A stretch of 64,000 nucleotides of DNA, taken from assembly GCF_902859765.1 (NCBI RefSeq), contig NZ_CADIJV010000006.1, positions 62,001 through 126,000 of the forward strand, written 5' to 3'. Under the pieces are notes generated by a model that saw nothing but the letters and a program-made list of their open reading frames with translations, was not told where the DNA came from and made no database searches. This document shows, in pieces, positions 11,399 to 21,289 of the stretch; the stretch's first letter is position 1; the number at the start of each line of letters is the position of its first letter. The position numbers were made by a program, and so were the translations under genes. Source of the DNA: Achromobacter pulmonis. GTDB lineage: Bacteria; Pseudomonadota; Gammaproteobacteria; Burkholderiales; Burkholderiaceae_B.

Positions 11399-14116
11399 AT
11401 GAAAAAAACCCTATTGCTGGTCGACGGTTCAAGCTACTTGTACCGCGCTTTCCACGCTATGCCTGATTTGCGCAACGCGCAAGGCGAACCTACGGGTGCG
11501 CTGTACGGCGTAGTCAATATGTTGCGCAAGCTTGTATCCGACTATAAGGCAGAGTATGCCGCATGTATTTTCGATGCGCGCGGCAAGACCTTCCGCGATG
11601 ACCTGTATCCGGAGTACAAGTCGCACCGCCCGCCCATGCCGGAAGACCTGGCGGCCCAGATCGAGCCGATCCACCGCGCCGTGCGCGCACTGGGCTGGCC
11701 GGTGCTGGCCATCGAAGGCGTCGAGGCCGATGACGTGATCGGTACGCTGGCCTGCCGCGCCGCCGAGCGCGGCGTGCATACGGTGGTGTCCACCGGCGAC
11801 AAGGACCTGGCGCAACTGGTCAACAGCCACGTCACGCTGGTCAACACCATGAGCGGCGAGGTGCTGGACGAGGCCGGCGTGGTCAACAAGTTCGGCGTGA
11901 CGCCGGACCGCATCGTCGACTACCTGATGCTGGTGGGCGACACCGTCGACAACGTGCCGGGCGTGACCAAGGTCGGCCCCAAGACCGCGGCCAAGTGGAT
12001 CTCCGTATTCGGTTCGATCGACAAGCTGGTCGAGGGCGCCGAGGGGATCAAGGGCGTGGCGGGCAACAACCTGCGCGAAGCCATTCCCAACTTTCCGCTG
12101 ACGCGCCAGTTGCTGACGGTCAAGTGCGACTGCGACCTGGCGGGCTATGTCGACAGCGTCGACGACCTGACGCCGCGCGGCCGCGATGAGGCCACGCTGA
12201 CCGAACTGTACGAACGCTACGGCTTCCGCACCTGGCTGCGCGACCTGACGGGCGATGCCGAGCGCGTGCCGACGGGCGACGCCCGCGTGGCGGCCGAGGT
12301 GCCGGCCGCGCCAACGGAACAGGATTACCGCATCATCGCCGACTGGGCTGCGTTCGACGCCTGGATGGAACTGGTGGACAAGGCGTCCCTGGTGGCGCTG
12401 GATACGGAGACCACCTCGCTGGACGAGATGCAGGCCAAGTTGGTCGGCCTGTCGATGGCGGTGGCGCCGGGCGTGGCCTGCTACATCCCGGTGGCGCACC
12501 GCGGCCCGGACGGCGCGACCCAATTGCCCAAGGATGAAGTGCTGGCGCGGCTGCGTCCCTGGCTGCAGGACGCCTCGCGCGCCAAGCTGCTGCATCATGC
12601 CAAGTATGACACCCACGTGTTCGCCAACGAAGGCATCCGCCTGGCCGGCATCGCCGAAGACACCATGCTGCAGGCCTACGTGCTGGAGTCGCATCGCGGC
12701 GTCGGCTTGAACGACCTGGCGCAGCGCTACCTGGGCCGCAGCGGCGTCTCGTACGAGGACCTGTGCGGCAAGGGCGCCAAGCAGATCGGCTTCGATGAAG
12801 TGGCGGTGGACAAGGCTGGCCACTACGCGGCCGAGGATGCCGACTTCACGCTGCAGCTGCACCAGGTGTTGCGCCCGCAGGTGGCGGCCGAAGCCGGGCT
12901 CGAGCGCATCTATCTGCTGGAAATGCAGGTGTCGGCGGTGCTGACGACGGTCGAGCGCAATGGCGTCAAGGTCGATGCGGCTGAGCTGGGCCGCCAGAGC
13001 CACAAGCTTGGCCAGGAAATGCTGCTGCTCGAGCAGAAGGCCTACGAACTGGCGGGCCAGCCCTTCAACCTGAATTCCCCCAAGCAACTGGGCGAGATCC
13101 TGTTCGGCCGCATGCAGCTGCCGGTGGTGCGAAAGACCGCCGGCGGCGCGCCGTCGACCGACGAGGAAGTGCTGAGCAAGCTGGCGCAGGACTACCCGCT
13201 GCCGCAGGTGCTGCTGGAATACCGCGGGCTGTCCAAGCTGAAGTCCACCTACACGGACAAGCTGCCGCGCATGATCAACCCGGACACCGGCCGCGTGCAC
13301 ACGCATTATTCACAGGCCGCGGTGATCACTGGCCGGCTGGCCTCGTCCGATCCCAACCTGCAGAACATCCCGGTGCGCACCGAGGCCGGACGCCGGGTGC
13401 GCGAGGCCTTCATCGCCGAGCAAGGCATGCTGCTGTCGGCGGACTATTCGCAGATCGAACTGCGCATCATGGCGCACGTGTCGGATGACGCCAACCTGCA
13501 GCGCGCCTTCGCCGCCGGCGAGGACATCCACCGCGCCACGGCGTCGGAAGTGTTCGGGGTGGCGCTGGCGGACGTCTCGTCCGAGCAGCGGCGCGCGGCC
13601 AAGGCCATCAACTTCGGCCTGATCTACGGCATGGGCGTGTTCGGCCTGGCCTCCAACCTGGGCATCACGCGCGATGCGGCGCAGGCGTATATCGACCGCT
13701 ACTTCGCCCGCTATCCTGGCGTGGCGATGTACATGGAAAACACGCGCCGGGTGGCGCGCGAGCAGGGCTATGTCGAGACCGTGTTCGGACGCCGGCTGCA
13801 ATTGCCGGAGATCCGCGGCGCCTCGGGGCCGCGTCGCCAAGGCGCCGAGCGCGCCGCGATCAACGCGCCGATGCAGGGCACTGCGGCCGACCTGATCAAG
13901 ATGGCCATGGTGGCGGTGCAGGACTGGCTCGACGCCGAAAAGCTGCAGACCCGTATGATCATGCAGGTGCACGACGAATTGGTGCTGGAAGCGCCAGATG
14001 CCGAACTGGCGCTGGTCAAGGAAACCCTGCCGCGGCTGATGTGCAATGTGGCCGAGCTGCGGGTGCCGCTGGTGGCGGAGGTGGGCGTCGGCAAGAACTG
14101 GGAACAGGCGCACTGA
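11399..14116 (+). CDS. polA: DNA polymerase I
   Basis: Pol I fills gaps and removes RNA primers. The 905-residue protein starts MKKTLLLVDGSSYLYRAFHA, the canonical 5'-3' exonuclease N-terminus. The proofreading domain keeps the DxE motif (ALDTETTSLDE, near residue 333), so 3'-5' exonuclease activity should be intact. Polymerase motifs A (DYSQIELRIMAHVS), B (RRAAKAINFGLIYG) and C (QVHDELVLEAP) are all present. No clear Shine-Dalgarno precedes the ATG, and the 5' end abuts the divergent LOG gene. A strong terminator follows 28 bp after the stop. Confidence 0.97.
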   Translation: MKKTLLLVDGSSYLYRAFHAMPDLRNAQGEPTGALYGVVNMLRKLVSDYKAEYAACIFDARGKTFRDDLYPEYKSHRPPMPEDLAAQIEPIHRAVRALGWPVLAIEGVEADDVIGTLACRAAERGVHTVVSTGDKDLAQLVNSHVTLVNTMSGEVLDEAGVVNKFGVTPDRIVDYLMLVGDTVDNVPGVTKVGPKTAAKWISVFGSIDKLVEGAEGIKGVAGNNLREAIPNFPLTRQLLTVKCDCDLAGYVDSVDDLTPRGRDEATLTELYERYGFRTWLRDLTGDAERVPTGDARVAAEVPAAPTEQDYRIIADWAAFDAWMELVDKASLVALDTETTSLDEMQAKLVGLSMAVAPGVACYIPVAHRGPDGATQLPKDEVLARLRPWLQDASRAKLLHHAKYDTHVFANEGIRLAGIAEDTMLQAYVLESHRGVGLNDLAQRYLGRSGVSYEDLCGKGAKQIGFDEVAVDKAGHYAAEDADFTLQLHQVLRPQVAAEAGLERIYLLEMQVSAVLTTVERNGVKVDAAELGRQSHKLGQEMLLLEQKAYELAGQPFNLNSPKQLGEILFGRMQLPVVRKTAGGAPSTDEEVLSKLAQDYPLPQVLLEYRGLSKLKSTYTDKLPRMINPDTGRVHTHYSQAAVITGRLASSDPNLQNIPVRTEAGRRVREAFIAEQGMLLSADYSQIELRIMAHVSDDANLQRAFAAGEDIHRATASEVFGVALADVSSEQRRAAKAINFGLIYGMGVFGLASNLGITRDAAQAYIDRYFARYPGVAMYMENTRRVAREQGYVETVFGRRLQLPEIRGASGPRRQGAERAAINAPMQGTAADLIKMAMVAVQDWLDAEKLQTRMIMQVHDELVLEAPDAELALVKETLPRLMCNVAELRVPLVAEVGVGKNWEQAH

Positions 14117-14144
14117 GCGCCCACGGGGCCGACCGGCCACGGGG

Positions 14145-14176
14145 ATGGGCCGCCGCGTCTCGGGCGGCCCATTTTT
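14145..14176 (+). terminator. Rho-independent terminator after polA
   Basis: The inverted repeat ATGGGCCGCC / GGGCGGCCCAT has a short loop and is followed by five T, directly downstream of polA. Confidence 0.85.
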
Positions 14177-14199
14177 GCTTTTGCGGCTGCAACAATATA

Positions 14200-15078
14200 A
14201 TGTTGCGCTTCCTCCTCCCCAAGAATACGTCCCCCAAAATGTTGCTGCTCTGGGTCCTGCTCGCCACTGTTACCGGCGGTCTTATCGCCGTGCTTGTCGC
14301 CAGCTGGCTGGCTTACAAGGTGTTCGCCCATTACCTGCACCATATGGTCAGCCTGTCGGTGGGGGTGCTGCTGTCCGTGGCGCTGCTGCATCTGCTGCCG
14401 GAAGCGTTCGAGAGCGGTGTGGCCGACGCCCATGTGCTGTTCGGGCTGATGCTGGCGTCGCTGATCGGTTTTTTCGTGCTCGAGAAGATCGCCTTGCTGC
14501 GTCACAGCCATCACCATGAGGGCGACGGGCACCACCATCATCATGGCCACGACCGTCACGAGGCGGGGCGTGGGGGCGTGCTGATCCTGGTTGGCAGTTC
14601 GCTGCACAATCTGTGCGATGGCGTGCTGGTGGCGGCGGCCTTCCTGACCGATCCGTTGCTTGGGGTGTTGACGGCGGCGTCGATCATCGTGCACGAGGTG
14701 CCGCACAAGCTCGGTGATTTCGTGGTGTTGCTCAATGCCGGTCTGGCGCGGCGCCGCGCGTTCGCCCTGATCCTGTTCACCAGCTTGTGTTCAGCCGTGG
14801 GCGGCATAATAGGGTACTTCGTGCTGCAGCAGGCCCAGGACTGGGTGCCGTACGTATTGGTGGTTGCCGCCAGCAGCTTCCTCTACATCTCGGTGGCCGA
14901 CCTGATGCCGCAGATGCACGAGCGGGTATCCCTGGCCGACGCGGTGCCGCAATTGCTGCTGGTGGGCGTGGGCGTCGTGCTGATCTACAGCGTGACGACC
15001 CTGATGCACCACGGGCATGAGCACGAGGCGGGCGCCGGCCACGGCGCGGTGCGTGCGGAGCACACGCATACGCATTGA
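14200..15078 (+). CDS. ZIP-family divalent metal transporter
   Basis: A 292-residue inner-membrane protein of the ZIP family, importing Zn2+ or related metals. Eight hydrophobic segments are predicted, with a His-rich cytoplasmic loop (HSHHHEGDGHHHHHGHDRHE) after the third segment and a second His-rich tail. Metal-path signatures are SLHNLCDGVLVAAAF and IIVHEVPHKLGDF (HExPH). ATG at 14200 overlaps a TATAAT sequence, so the start may instead be ATG 14239 (MLLLWVLLATV, 279 residues). Neither start has a clear Shine-Dalgarno. Confidence 0.9.
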   Translation: MLRFLLPKNTSPKMLLLWVLLATVTGGLIAVLVASWLAYKVFAHYLHHMVSLSVGVLLSVALLHLLPEAFESGVADAHVLFGLMLASLIGFFVLEKIALLRHSHHHEGDGHHHHHGHDRHEAGRGGVLILVGSSLHNLCDGVLVAAAFLTDPLLGVLTAASIIVHEVPHKLGDFVVLLNAGLARRRAFALILFTSLCSAVGGIIGYFVLQQAQDWVPYVLVVAASSFLYISVADLMPQMHERVSLADAVPQLLLVGVGVVLIYSVTTLMHHGHEHEAGAGHGAVRAEHTHTH

Positions 15079-15091
15079 ATCGCGGCGTGCG

Positions 15092-15163
15092 CGATACCCG
15101 GCTTTGCTTTCGAATCTGGCCGGTAGTGTCGCGGGCGCCCTGATGGCGAGCCGCGGGGTATCG
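15092..15163. repeat. Long-range inverted repeat upstream of dienelactone hydrolase
   Basis: Perfect eight-base arms CGATACCC (15092-15099) and GGGTATCG (15156-15163) enclose 56 bases between the ZIP and dienelactone hydrolase genes. The repeat may fold the leader of the downstream gene or terminate the upstream transcript; there is no T-tract. Confidence 0.4.
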
Positions 15164-15195
15164 GTTCCGCGTTGATCCCTACACAGGAGTTCGCC

Positions 15196-15984
15196 ATGAG
15201 TTTTTCCGCCGCCGCCGGCAATGTCGCCCCCACCGTGATCCACACGGATACCCAGGGGCTGGTCCATGGGGATTTCCAGCTGCCCGTGGCCGATGGCGCC
15301 ATCGGCGCCTATTACGCCGCCCCGCAAGGCAAGCGCGATCTGCCGGTGGTGCTGGTGATCCAGGAAATCTTCGGCGTGCACGAGCACATCAAGGATCTCT
15401 GCCGCCGGATCGCCAAGGCGGGTTACCTGGCGGTGGCCGCGGATCTGTACGAGCGCCAGGGCGATGCCTCGACCTATACCGACATTCCCAAGCTGATCGC
15501 GGAGATCGTGAGCAAGGTGCCCGACGAGCAGGTGTTCGCCGACCTCGACGCCAGCGTGGCCTGGGCCGCGCAGCATGGCGGCGATCCCAAGCGGGTGGCG
15601 GTGACGGGGTTCTGCTGGGGCGGGCGCCTGACGTGGATGTACGCGGCGCACAATCCCGACGTGAAGGTGGGCGTGGCCTGGTACGGCAAGCTGAGCACCG
15701 GGCATGGGCCGCTGATCAAGCGCTATGCGTTCGATGTGGTGAACGACCTGCATGCGCCGGTGCTGGGGTTGTACGGGGCCAAGGATGCCAGCATCCCGGT
15801 GTCGGATATCGAGATCATGAAGACCAAGCTGGCGGCGGGCAATGAGAATGCCCGGCGTTCGGCGTTCGTGGTGTATCCGCAGGCGGATCATGCCTTCCTG
15901 GCGGATTACCGGATGAGTTATCAGGCGGAGGCGGCCAAGGATGGTTGGGGGCGGATGCTTGAGTGGTTCAAGCGGTATCTTTGA
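15196..15984 (+). CDS. Dienelactone hydrolase family protein
   Basis: A 262-residue alpha/beta hydrolase of the dienelactone hydrolase family, which uses a Cys-Asp-His triad. The nucleophile motif is GFCWGGR (cysteine), an Asp lies in GAKDASIPV and the His in QADHAFLADYR. The N-terminus is extended by about 20 residues compared with ClcD. ATG 15196 follows a good CAGGAG Shine-Dalgarno and is preferred to an upstream in-frame TTG at 15172. Real substrates of chromosomal homologues are often unknown, so the function is general ester/lactone hydrolysis. Confidence 0.88.
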   Translation: MSFSAAAGNVAPTVIHTDTQGLVHGDFQLPVADGAIGAYYAAPQGKRDLPVVLVIQEIFGVHEHIKDLCRRIAKAGYLAVAADLYERQGDASTYTDIPKLIAEIVSKVPDEQVFADLDASVAWAAQHGGDPKRVAVTGFCWGGRLTWMYAAHNPDVKVGVAWYGKLSTGHGPLIKRYAFDVVNDLHAPVLGLYGAKDASIPVSDIEIMKTKLAAGNENARRSAFVVYPQADHAFLADYRMSYQAEAAKDGWGRMLEWFKRYL

Positions 15985-15989
15985 AAGGC

Positions 15990-16064
15990 TCGCCGCCCGG
16001 CCGCCCGGAGGCGGGCCCGCCCCCTCGGAGGGGCTGCAAGCGCGAAGCGCGCAGCGCAGGGGGG
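15990..16064. repeat. Dispersed GC-rich intergenic repeat
   Basis: The sequence between the convergent dienelactone hydrolase and Na/Pi transporter genes contains CCCCCTCGGAGGGG followed by AAGCGCGAAGCGCGCAGCGC and a G-run. From general knowledge, very similar short GC-rich palindromic units are widely dispersed between convergent genes in Burkholderiales genomes. Only this copy was seen in the window. It may double as a terminator. Confidence 0.5.
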
Positions 16065-17726
16065 CTAATTTCCCGCTTCGCGCAGGCGGCTGGGCAGGAG
16101 TTCGCCGTGGCGGGCCAGCAGGGGGTAGGCGGCAGCGCCAACCAGGTGGGAATTGATGCCCTTCATGTCGCGCAGGATGTCGAGGTAGAGGGCGCCGACT
16201 TCGGCGGCGTCGACCTGGCCAGCCTTGATCTTCTGCAGATGGGTGTCGGCGGCCTGGGCTTCGATGGTGCGAAAGCGCGATTTTTCGCCAGCCAGGGCGC
16301 GGGCCTGGCGCAGGTCGTCGTTGACGAACAGGGCGGCGGCCTGGCGCTGGTTGGAGATCAGTTCACCCAGGGTGTCGTCGAGACTGGCGCGCTGTTCAGG
16401 CGAGAAGACCCAGCCTTGCTTGCGCAGCTTGGCGATGTGGCTGAGCAGGCCGTGGTGGGCGATGTCGCCGGCATGGCCGATGTTGCTGATGAAGGCGAGG
16501 ATGTCATCCATGCGTTGCAGGTCGTCGCGCGTCATGTTTTCCTGGTCCAGGGTGGCCAGGTAGGTGGTGATGGCGTTTTCGAGCTTGTCGAGGGCGGCGT
16601 CGAGCTGGCGCGCCTGCACCATGCGATGGCGGTTGTCGCGCTTGAAGCCGGCGCGAGCGTACAGCAGCAGGGTCTGCAGCATGTCGGCCATGCGCAGCGC
16701 TTCGCGGGCGGCGTTGCCGAGCGCGACGGCGGGCACGTCGTGGGCCCATTCGTCCAGGTACTGCGGTCGCGCCGGGTCATTGGGATCGGCGCGCTTGGGC
16801 AGCCAGCGGGTGAGCAGGGCGGCGTAGGGGGACAGCAGCGGCAGGAACACCAGGGCGATGACGGCATTGAACAGGGTGTGGAAGTTGGCGACGGCGCGGG
16901 CCGGGTCGCTGGACATGTCGCTCATCAGCGGTTGCAGCCAGGGCAGCAGCATCAGGCCGGCCAGCACGCCGAGAATGCGGGTCAGCAGATTGCCCAGCGG
17001 CAGGCGGCGGGCGGCGGGGTCGTCACCGGTGACCCCTTCGATCATGGGATTGATGGCGGTGCCGAGGTTGGCGCCCAGCACCAGCGCGAAGGCGACGTGC
17101 GGCGCCACCATGTGATGGCTGGCCAGTGACATGACCAGCACCACCACGGCGACGCTGGAATGGGCCGCCCAGGTGAAGGCGGCCGACAGCAGCACGGCGG
17201 CCACCGGCTGGGTGGCCAGCGCGTCCAGGACCATGCCCAGCATCGGCGCGGCCTGGAAGGGTTCGAACAGTTCCACCAATTGATGCAGCGACAGCAATAG
17301 CAGGCCCAGGCCGATGAAGACCCGGCCCAGGTCGCGGGTGCGGCCCGGTGGGTAGCGGCGGAACATCCAGACCCCGGCCAGGATCAGGATCGGCGCCAGC
17401 GAAGTCAGGTCGAACGACAGCAACTGCACGATCAGCGTGGTGCCGACGTTGGCGCCCAGCATGGCGGCCAGGGCCGGCATCAGGCCGACTACGCCGCCGG
17501 CGGCGAAGCCGGTGATCATCAGGCCGGTGGCGGTACTGCTTTGCAACGCGGCGGTGATGCCCAGGCCCGCGGCGAAGGCTCGCAGGCGGGTCCCGAGGGC
17601 CCGGCCCAGGGCGGCGCCGAGGGCGGCGCCAAAGGCGCGCTGCACGCCTGTTTGCACCATGTGCACGCCCCAGAGCAGCAGGGCGACATAGCCGGCGAAG
17701 TCGAGCAGGGTGATGAGTCCGGACAT
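16065..17726 (-). CDS. Na+/phosphate cotransporter family protein (NptA/PhoU-type)
   Basis: A 553-residue inner-membrane protein with two Na/Pi-cotransport repeats. The first contains ALQSSTATGLMITGF with the QSS signature, the second AAHSSVAVVVLVMS, where the Gln is replaced by His. About eight membrane segments fill residues 1-310, and a cytoplasmic PhoU-like helical domain fills 340-553. Family members carry out Na+-driven phosphate transport or efflux. It converges on the dienelactone hydrolase and is divergent from sdaA. The altered QSS motif in the second repeat is a mild oddity. Confidence 0.88.
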   Translation of the reverse strand: MSGLITLLDFAGYVALLLWGVHMVQTGVQRAFGAALGAALGRALGTRLRAFAAGLGITAALQSSTATGLMITGFAAGGVVGLMPALAAMLGANVGTTLIVQLLSFDLTSLAPILILAGVWMFRRYPPGRTRDLGRVFIGLGLLLLSLHQLVELFEPFQAAPMLGMVLDALATQPVAAVLLSAAFTWAAHSSVAVVVLVMSLASHHMVAPHVAFALVLGANLGTAINPMIEGVTGDDPAARRLPLGNLLTRILGVLAGLMLLPWLQPLMSDMSSDPARAVANFHTLFNAVIALVFLPLLSPYAALLTRWLPKRADPNDPARPQYLDEWAHDVPAVALGNAAREALRMADMLQTLLLYARAGFKRDNRHRMVQARQLDAALDKLENAITTYLATLDQENMTRDDLQRMDDILAFISNIGHAGDIAHHGLLSHIAKLRKQGWVFSPEQRASLDDTLGELISNQRQAAALFVNDDLRQARALAGEKSRFRTIEAQAADTHLQKIKAGQVDAAEVGALYLDILRDMKGINSHLVGAAAYPLLARHGELLPSRLREAGN

Positions 17727-17900
17727 CCTTGGGTCGTTCCGTTCTTTTTATGACAAGAAATAATTCTGTAATGATCGCATGCCGGGACGGGCGGGGAAAC
17801 CCGTATCCCGAATACAGCATACGCCCCGCAAGGCAAGATGCGCAGTCTCGGACCTTCCGCGTATCATTGCCGGATATTTCTTGGATGCAGGGGAGTGCCG

Positions 17901-19292
17901 GTGGCCGTTTCCGTTTTCGATCTATTCAAAATAGGCATAGGTCCGTCGAGTTCCCACACTGTCGGCCCCATGCGGGCCGCATTGCTGTTTGTCCAGGGCC
18001 TGGAGCGCGACGGCCTGTTGCCACGCGTGGCCAATGTGCGCGCCGAGCTGTACGGCTCGCTCGGCGCGACCGGCAAGGGCCACGGCACCGACAAGGGGGT
18101 GTTGCTGGGCCTGATGGGCGAGGCGCCGGACACGGTCGACCCGTCCGCCATCGCCGGCATGATTGCGTCGGTGCGGGCCAGCCGCCAGTTGCCGCTGCTG
18201 GGACGCCACGCGGTGCCGTTCGTGGAAAAGGAACACATGTTGTTCTACCGCCGTGAAGCCATGGCCGAGCATCCCAATGGCATGAAATTCCATGCCTTCG
18301 ATGGCGAGGGTGTGGCTTTGCGCGAGGCGCGCTACCTGTCGGTGGGCGGCGGCTTCGTGGTGACGGCGGGGGCCTCCAACAGCCAGGTCATCGCGGCGCA
18401 TGACCAACTGCCGTATCCCTTCCGCACTGGCCGCGAGCTGCTGGCGATGTGCCGCGACAGCGGCTTGAGCGTGGCGCAGCTGATGATGAAGAACGAGTTG
18501 ACCTGGCGCGAGGCCGGCGATGTCGCGGCCAGACTGGATCAGATCTGGCAGGTGATGCAGGACTGCGTCTCGCGCGGCTGTGGCATCAACTATCCGGAGG
18601 CCGATGGCGAACTGCCTGGGCCGCTGCGGGTGCGCCGCCGCGCCCCCGAGCTGTACCGCAACCTGACGCAGCGTGCCGAGCGCACACTGTCCGACCCGCT
18701 GTCGGTGATGGACTGGGTCAACCTGTACGCCATGGCGGTCAATGAGGAAAACGCCGCCGGCGGGCGGGTGGTGACGGCGCCGACCAATGGCGCGGCCGGC
18801 ATCATCCCGGCCGTGCTGCACTACTACGACCGTTTTGTCCCGGGTTCCAGCCGCGAAGGCGTGCGTGATTTCCTGCTGACCGCGGCGGCCGTCGGGCTGC
18901 TTTACAAGTACAACGCCTCGCTGTCGGGCGCCGAGGTCGGCTGCCAGGGCGAAGTCGGCGTGGCCTGTTCCATGGCGGCGGGCGGCCTGGCTGCGGCGCT
19001 GGGTGGCTCGATCGAGCAGGTGGAGAACGCCGCCGAGATCGGCATGGAGCACAATCTGGGCCTGACCTGCGACCCGGTTGGCGGCTTGGTGCAGATCCCC
19101 TGTATCGAGCGCAATGCCATGGCTTCAATCAAGGCCGTCAACGCCGCCCGCATGGCGCTGCGCGGCGACGGCCAGCATTATGTATCCCTGGATTCGGTGA
19201 TCAAGACCATGCGCGAGACCGGCGCCGACATGAAGACCAAGTACAAGGAAACGGCGCGCGGTGGCCTGGCGGTGAACATCGTCGAGTGCTGA
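17901..19292 (+). CDS. sdaA: L-serine ammonia-lyase (iron-sulfur, single chain)
   Basis: SdaA deaminates L-serine to pyruvate and ammonia using a [4Fe-4S] cluster. The 463-residue protein starts [19 protein letters not shown] after the initiator, the canonical beta-domain beginning, and has [15 protein letters not shown] and the cluster-ligand segment [19 protein letters not shown] 17901 is chosen because AGGGGAG lies six bases upstream and the family N-terminus begins there; an upstream ATG at 17838 lacks support. A terminator follows. No glycine riboswitch was recognised. Confidence 0.95.
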   Translation: MAVSVFDLFKIGIGPSSSHTVGPMRAALLFVQGLERDGLLPRVANVRAELYGSLGATGKGHGTDKGVLLGLMGEAPDTVDPSAIAGMIASVRASRQLPLLGRHAVPFVEKEHMLFYRREAMAEHPNGMKFHAFDGEGVALREARYLSVGGGFVVTAGASNSQVIAAHDQLPYPFRTGRELLAMCRDSGLSVAQLMMKNELTWREAGDVAARLDQIWQVMQDCVSRGCGINYPEADGELPGPLRVRRRAPELYRNLTQRAERTLSDPLSVMDWVNLYAMAVNEENAAGGRVVTAPTNGAAGIIPAVLHYYDRFVPGSSREGVRDFLLTAAAVGLLYKYNASLSGAEVGCQGEVGVACSMAAGGLAAALGGSIEQVENAAEIGMEHNLGLTCDPVGGLVQIPCIERNAMASIKAVNAARMALRGDGQHYVSLDSVIKTMRETGADMKTKYKETARGGLAVNIVEC

Positions 19293-19315
19293 GGCCGCTG
19301 GCGGTCGCCAAGCGA

Positions 19316-19348
19316 AAAGCCCCTTGAGCGATCAAGGGGCTTGTTTTT
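19316..19348 (+). terminator. Rho-independent terminator after sdaA
   Basis: The AAGCCCCTTG / CAAGGGGCTT stem with a six-base loop is followed by GTTTTTT. A-rich sequence on the other side may let it also end the convergent htpX transcript. Confidence 0.88.
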
Positions 19349-19362
19349 TCACCTGGCCGGCG

Positions 19363-20244
19363 TCAGATCACGCGCGCCTGTTGCAGCGCGGCGATACGGG
19401 CCGGGATCGGCGGATGCGAGGCGAACATGGCCGCCAGGCCGCCCCTGCCGGTGATGCCCGAGGCTTCGAACGACCTGGGCAGCTCGCCCGGTTCCAGGCC
19501 GCCCAAGCGCGCCAGGGCGCGGATCATGGGTTCGCGGGCGCCCATCAGGTGGGCCGAGCCGGCGTCGGCGCGGTATTCGCGCTGGCGCGAGAACCAGGCC
19601 ACGATGATCGAGGCCAGGATGCCGAAAATGATCTCACAGACGATCACGGTGACCATATAGCCGGGGCCGAGGCCACGCTCGTTCTTGAACACCACGCGGT
19701 CGATGAAGTAGCCCACCACGCGCGCCAGGAACACGACGAAGGTGTTGACCACGCCCTGGATCAGGGTCAGCGTGACCATGTCGCCGTTGGCGATGTGGGC
19801 CACTTCGTGGGCCAGCACCGCGGCCACTTCCTCTTCGCTCATGCTTTCGAGCAGGCCGGTCGACACCGCCACCAGCGAGTCGTTCTTGAAGGCGCCGGTG
19901 GCGAAGGCGTTGGGCGCGCCGTCGTAGATGGCGACTTCCGGACGGCCGATGCCGGCGCGGTCGGCCAACTGGTGGACCGTGTCCAGCAGCCAGGCTTCGC
20001 GCTGGCTGCGCGGCGCGTTGGGATCGATTACCTGCGCGCCGGTGCTCCATTTGGCCATGGGCTTGCTGATCAGCAGCGAGATGATGGCGCCGGTGAAGCC
20101 GACCACCACCGAGAAGATCAACAGGGCCTGCAGGTTCAGGCCGTTGGCGGTCAGGTAGCGGTCCACCCCCAGGATGCGCAGCGTGGCCGACAGCACCAGC
20201 ATGACGGCCAGGTTGGTAATGACGAAAAGGATGATGCGTTTCAT
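19363..20244 (-). CDS. htpX: Membrane zinc metalloprotease HtpX
   Basis: HtpX is an M48 inner-membrane zinc protease for quality control of misfolded membrane proteins. The product is 293 residues, the same as E. coli. It begins [19 protein letters not shown] with an N-terminal membrane segment, a second near residue 35-55, the catalytic HEVAH motif in [13 protein letters not shown], and two further membrane segments. ATG 20244 is chosen by homology of the N-terminus, with GAGGA about 12 bases upstream. It converges on sdaA and is divergent from the EamA gene. Confidence 0.96.
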   Translation of the reverse strand: MKRIILFVITNLAVMLVLSATLRILGVDRYLTANGLNLQALLIFSVVVGFTGAIISLLISKPMAKWSTGAQVIDPNAPRSQREAWLLDTVHQLADRAGIGRPEVAIYDGAPNAFATGAFKNDSLVAVSTGLLESMSEEEVAAVLAHEVAHIANGDMVTLTLIQGVVNTFVVFLARVVGYFIDRVVFKNERGLGPGYMVTVIVCEIIFGILASIIVAWFSRQREYRADAGSAHLMGAREPMIRALARLGGLEPGELPRSFEASGITGRGGLAAMFASHPPIPARIAALQQARVI

Positions 20245-20398
20245 GCTTTTTTTGTTCCTCAGCGAGCGGGATTTGTGCGGAATTGGACTGTGCCGCGGCG
20301 CCGCAGTTCCCCAACTGCTGGGCCGCTCCCGGTGACGGAGAGTATAGTATCGCTTTCCCTTATTTCTTCCGTCACTTTTACCTGAGCGCAGCCCCCCG

Positions 20399-21253
20399 AT
20401 GCAGGCACTTTGGATGTTGCTGGCGTCCGCCATGTTCGCCATCATGGGGTCGTTCGTGAAGCTCGGCACCGAGCATGGCGCTTCGCTGCCGCAGGTGGTG
20501 TTGTTTCGCGGCCTGCCGTCGGTGGTGCTGCTGCTGATCTGGGCCCGCGCCGGGCGCCAGTCGATCGTGCCCACCAGCTGGAAGCTGCACTTGTGGCGCA
20601 ACCTGTCCGGCGTCACCTCGATGTGGCTCGGTTTCTTCGCCATTTCCCACTTGCCGCTGGCCACCGCCACCAGCCTGAACTACACGGCGCCGCTGTTCAT
20701 CGCCTGCTGGATGCTGGGATGGGGCGGGGCCCAGCGCGATCCGGTGCGGATCGCCGCCGTGGCCCTGGGCTTCCTGGGCGTGATCGCGGTGCTGCGCCCC
20801 AGTATCAATGACGAACAATGGCTGGCCGCCCTGCTGGGCCTGGGGGCCGGCGCCATGTCGGCGATCGCCATGATGCAGATCCGCCAACTGGGCCGTATCG
20901 GTGAACCCGAATGGCGCACGGTGCTGTTTTTCTCCGTGGCGGTGTGTGCCTCCAGTTTGGCCGGCCTGGGCTTCGAAGGCTGGGGCCAGGCCGACTGGAC
21001 CGGCTACAGTTCGCTGCTGGGCGTGGGCGTGACCGGCCTGTTCGGCCAACTGGCCATGACGCGGGCGTTCGGCCTGGGGTCGGCGCTGCTGACCGCGGCC
21101 CTGCAATACAGCACGATCATCTTCGCGGCCCTGCTCGGCATGGGCTTCTGGGGCGATACCCTGGATGGCCTGGCCTGGGCCGGCATGGGCCTGATCATCT
21201 TCGCGGGCCTGCTGTCGGTCTGGCGCACCATGCGCGATCCCAAGCCGGCCTGA
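20399..21253 (+). CDS. EamA-family (DMT superfamily) transporter
   Basis: A 284-residue inner-membrane protein with ten predicted membrane helices arranged as two EamA repeats (about residues 1-135 and 145-275). Conserved DMT features include [15 protein letters not shown] in the first half and [17 protein letters not shown] in the second. Such proteins usually export amino acids, nucleosides or other small metabolites; the substrate cannot be read from sequence. It is followed after 36 bp by the sulfurtransferase gene, probably co-transcribed. Confidence 0.88.
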   Translation: MQALWMLLASAMFAIMGSFVKLGTEHGASLPQVVLFRGLPSVVLLLIWARAGRQSIVPTSWKLHLWRNLSGVTSMWLGFFAISHLPLATATSLNYTAPLFIACWMLGWGGAQRDPVRIAAVALGFLGVIAVLRPSINDEQWLAALLGLGAGAMSAIAMMQIRQLGRIGEPEWRTVLFFSVAVCASSLAGLGFEGWGQADWTGYSSLLGVGVTGLFGQLAMTRAFGLGSALLTAALQYSTIIFAALLGMGFWGDTLDGLAWAGMGLIIFAGLLSVWRTMRDPKPA

Positions 21254-21289
21254 TCCCGCGATCCCGATTCCCTCCCAGGAGCCTCACCG

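Noticed and set aside
15963-17129. A plus-strand frame of 388 residues over the Na/Pi transporter
   Set aside because: It lies entirely opposite a recognisable membrane transporter and has no known motif.
16065-17726. Na/Pi cotransporter as part of the phosphonate system
   Set aside because: It is five kilobases from the phosphonate genes, separated by unrelated operons and terminators, so phosphate handling alone is not enough to link them.
17727-17900. Glycine riboswitch before sdaA
   Set aside because: The leader is short and lacks the paired aptamer features; no supporting motif was found.
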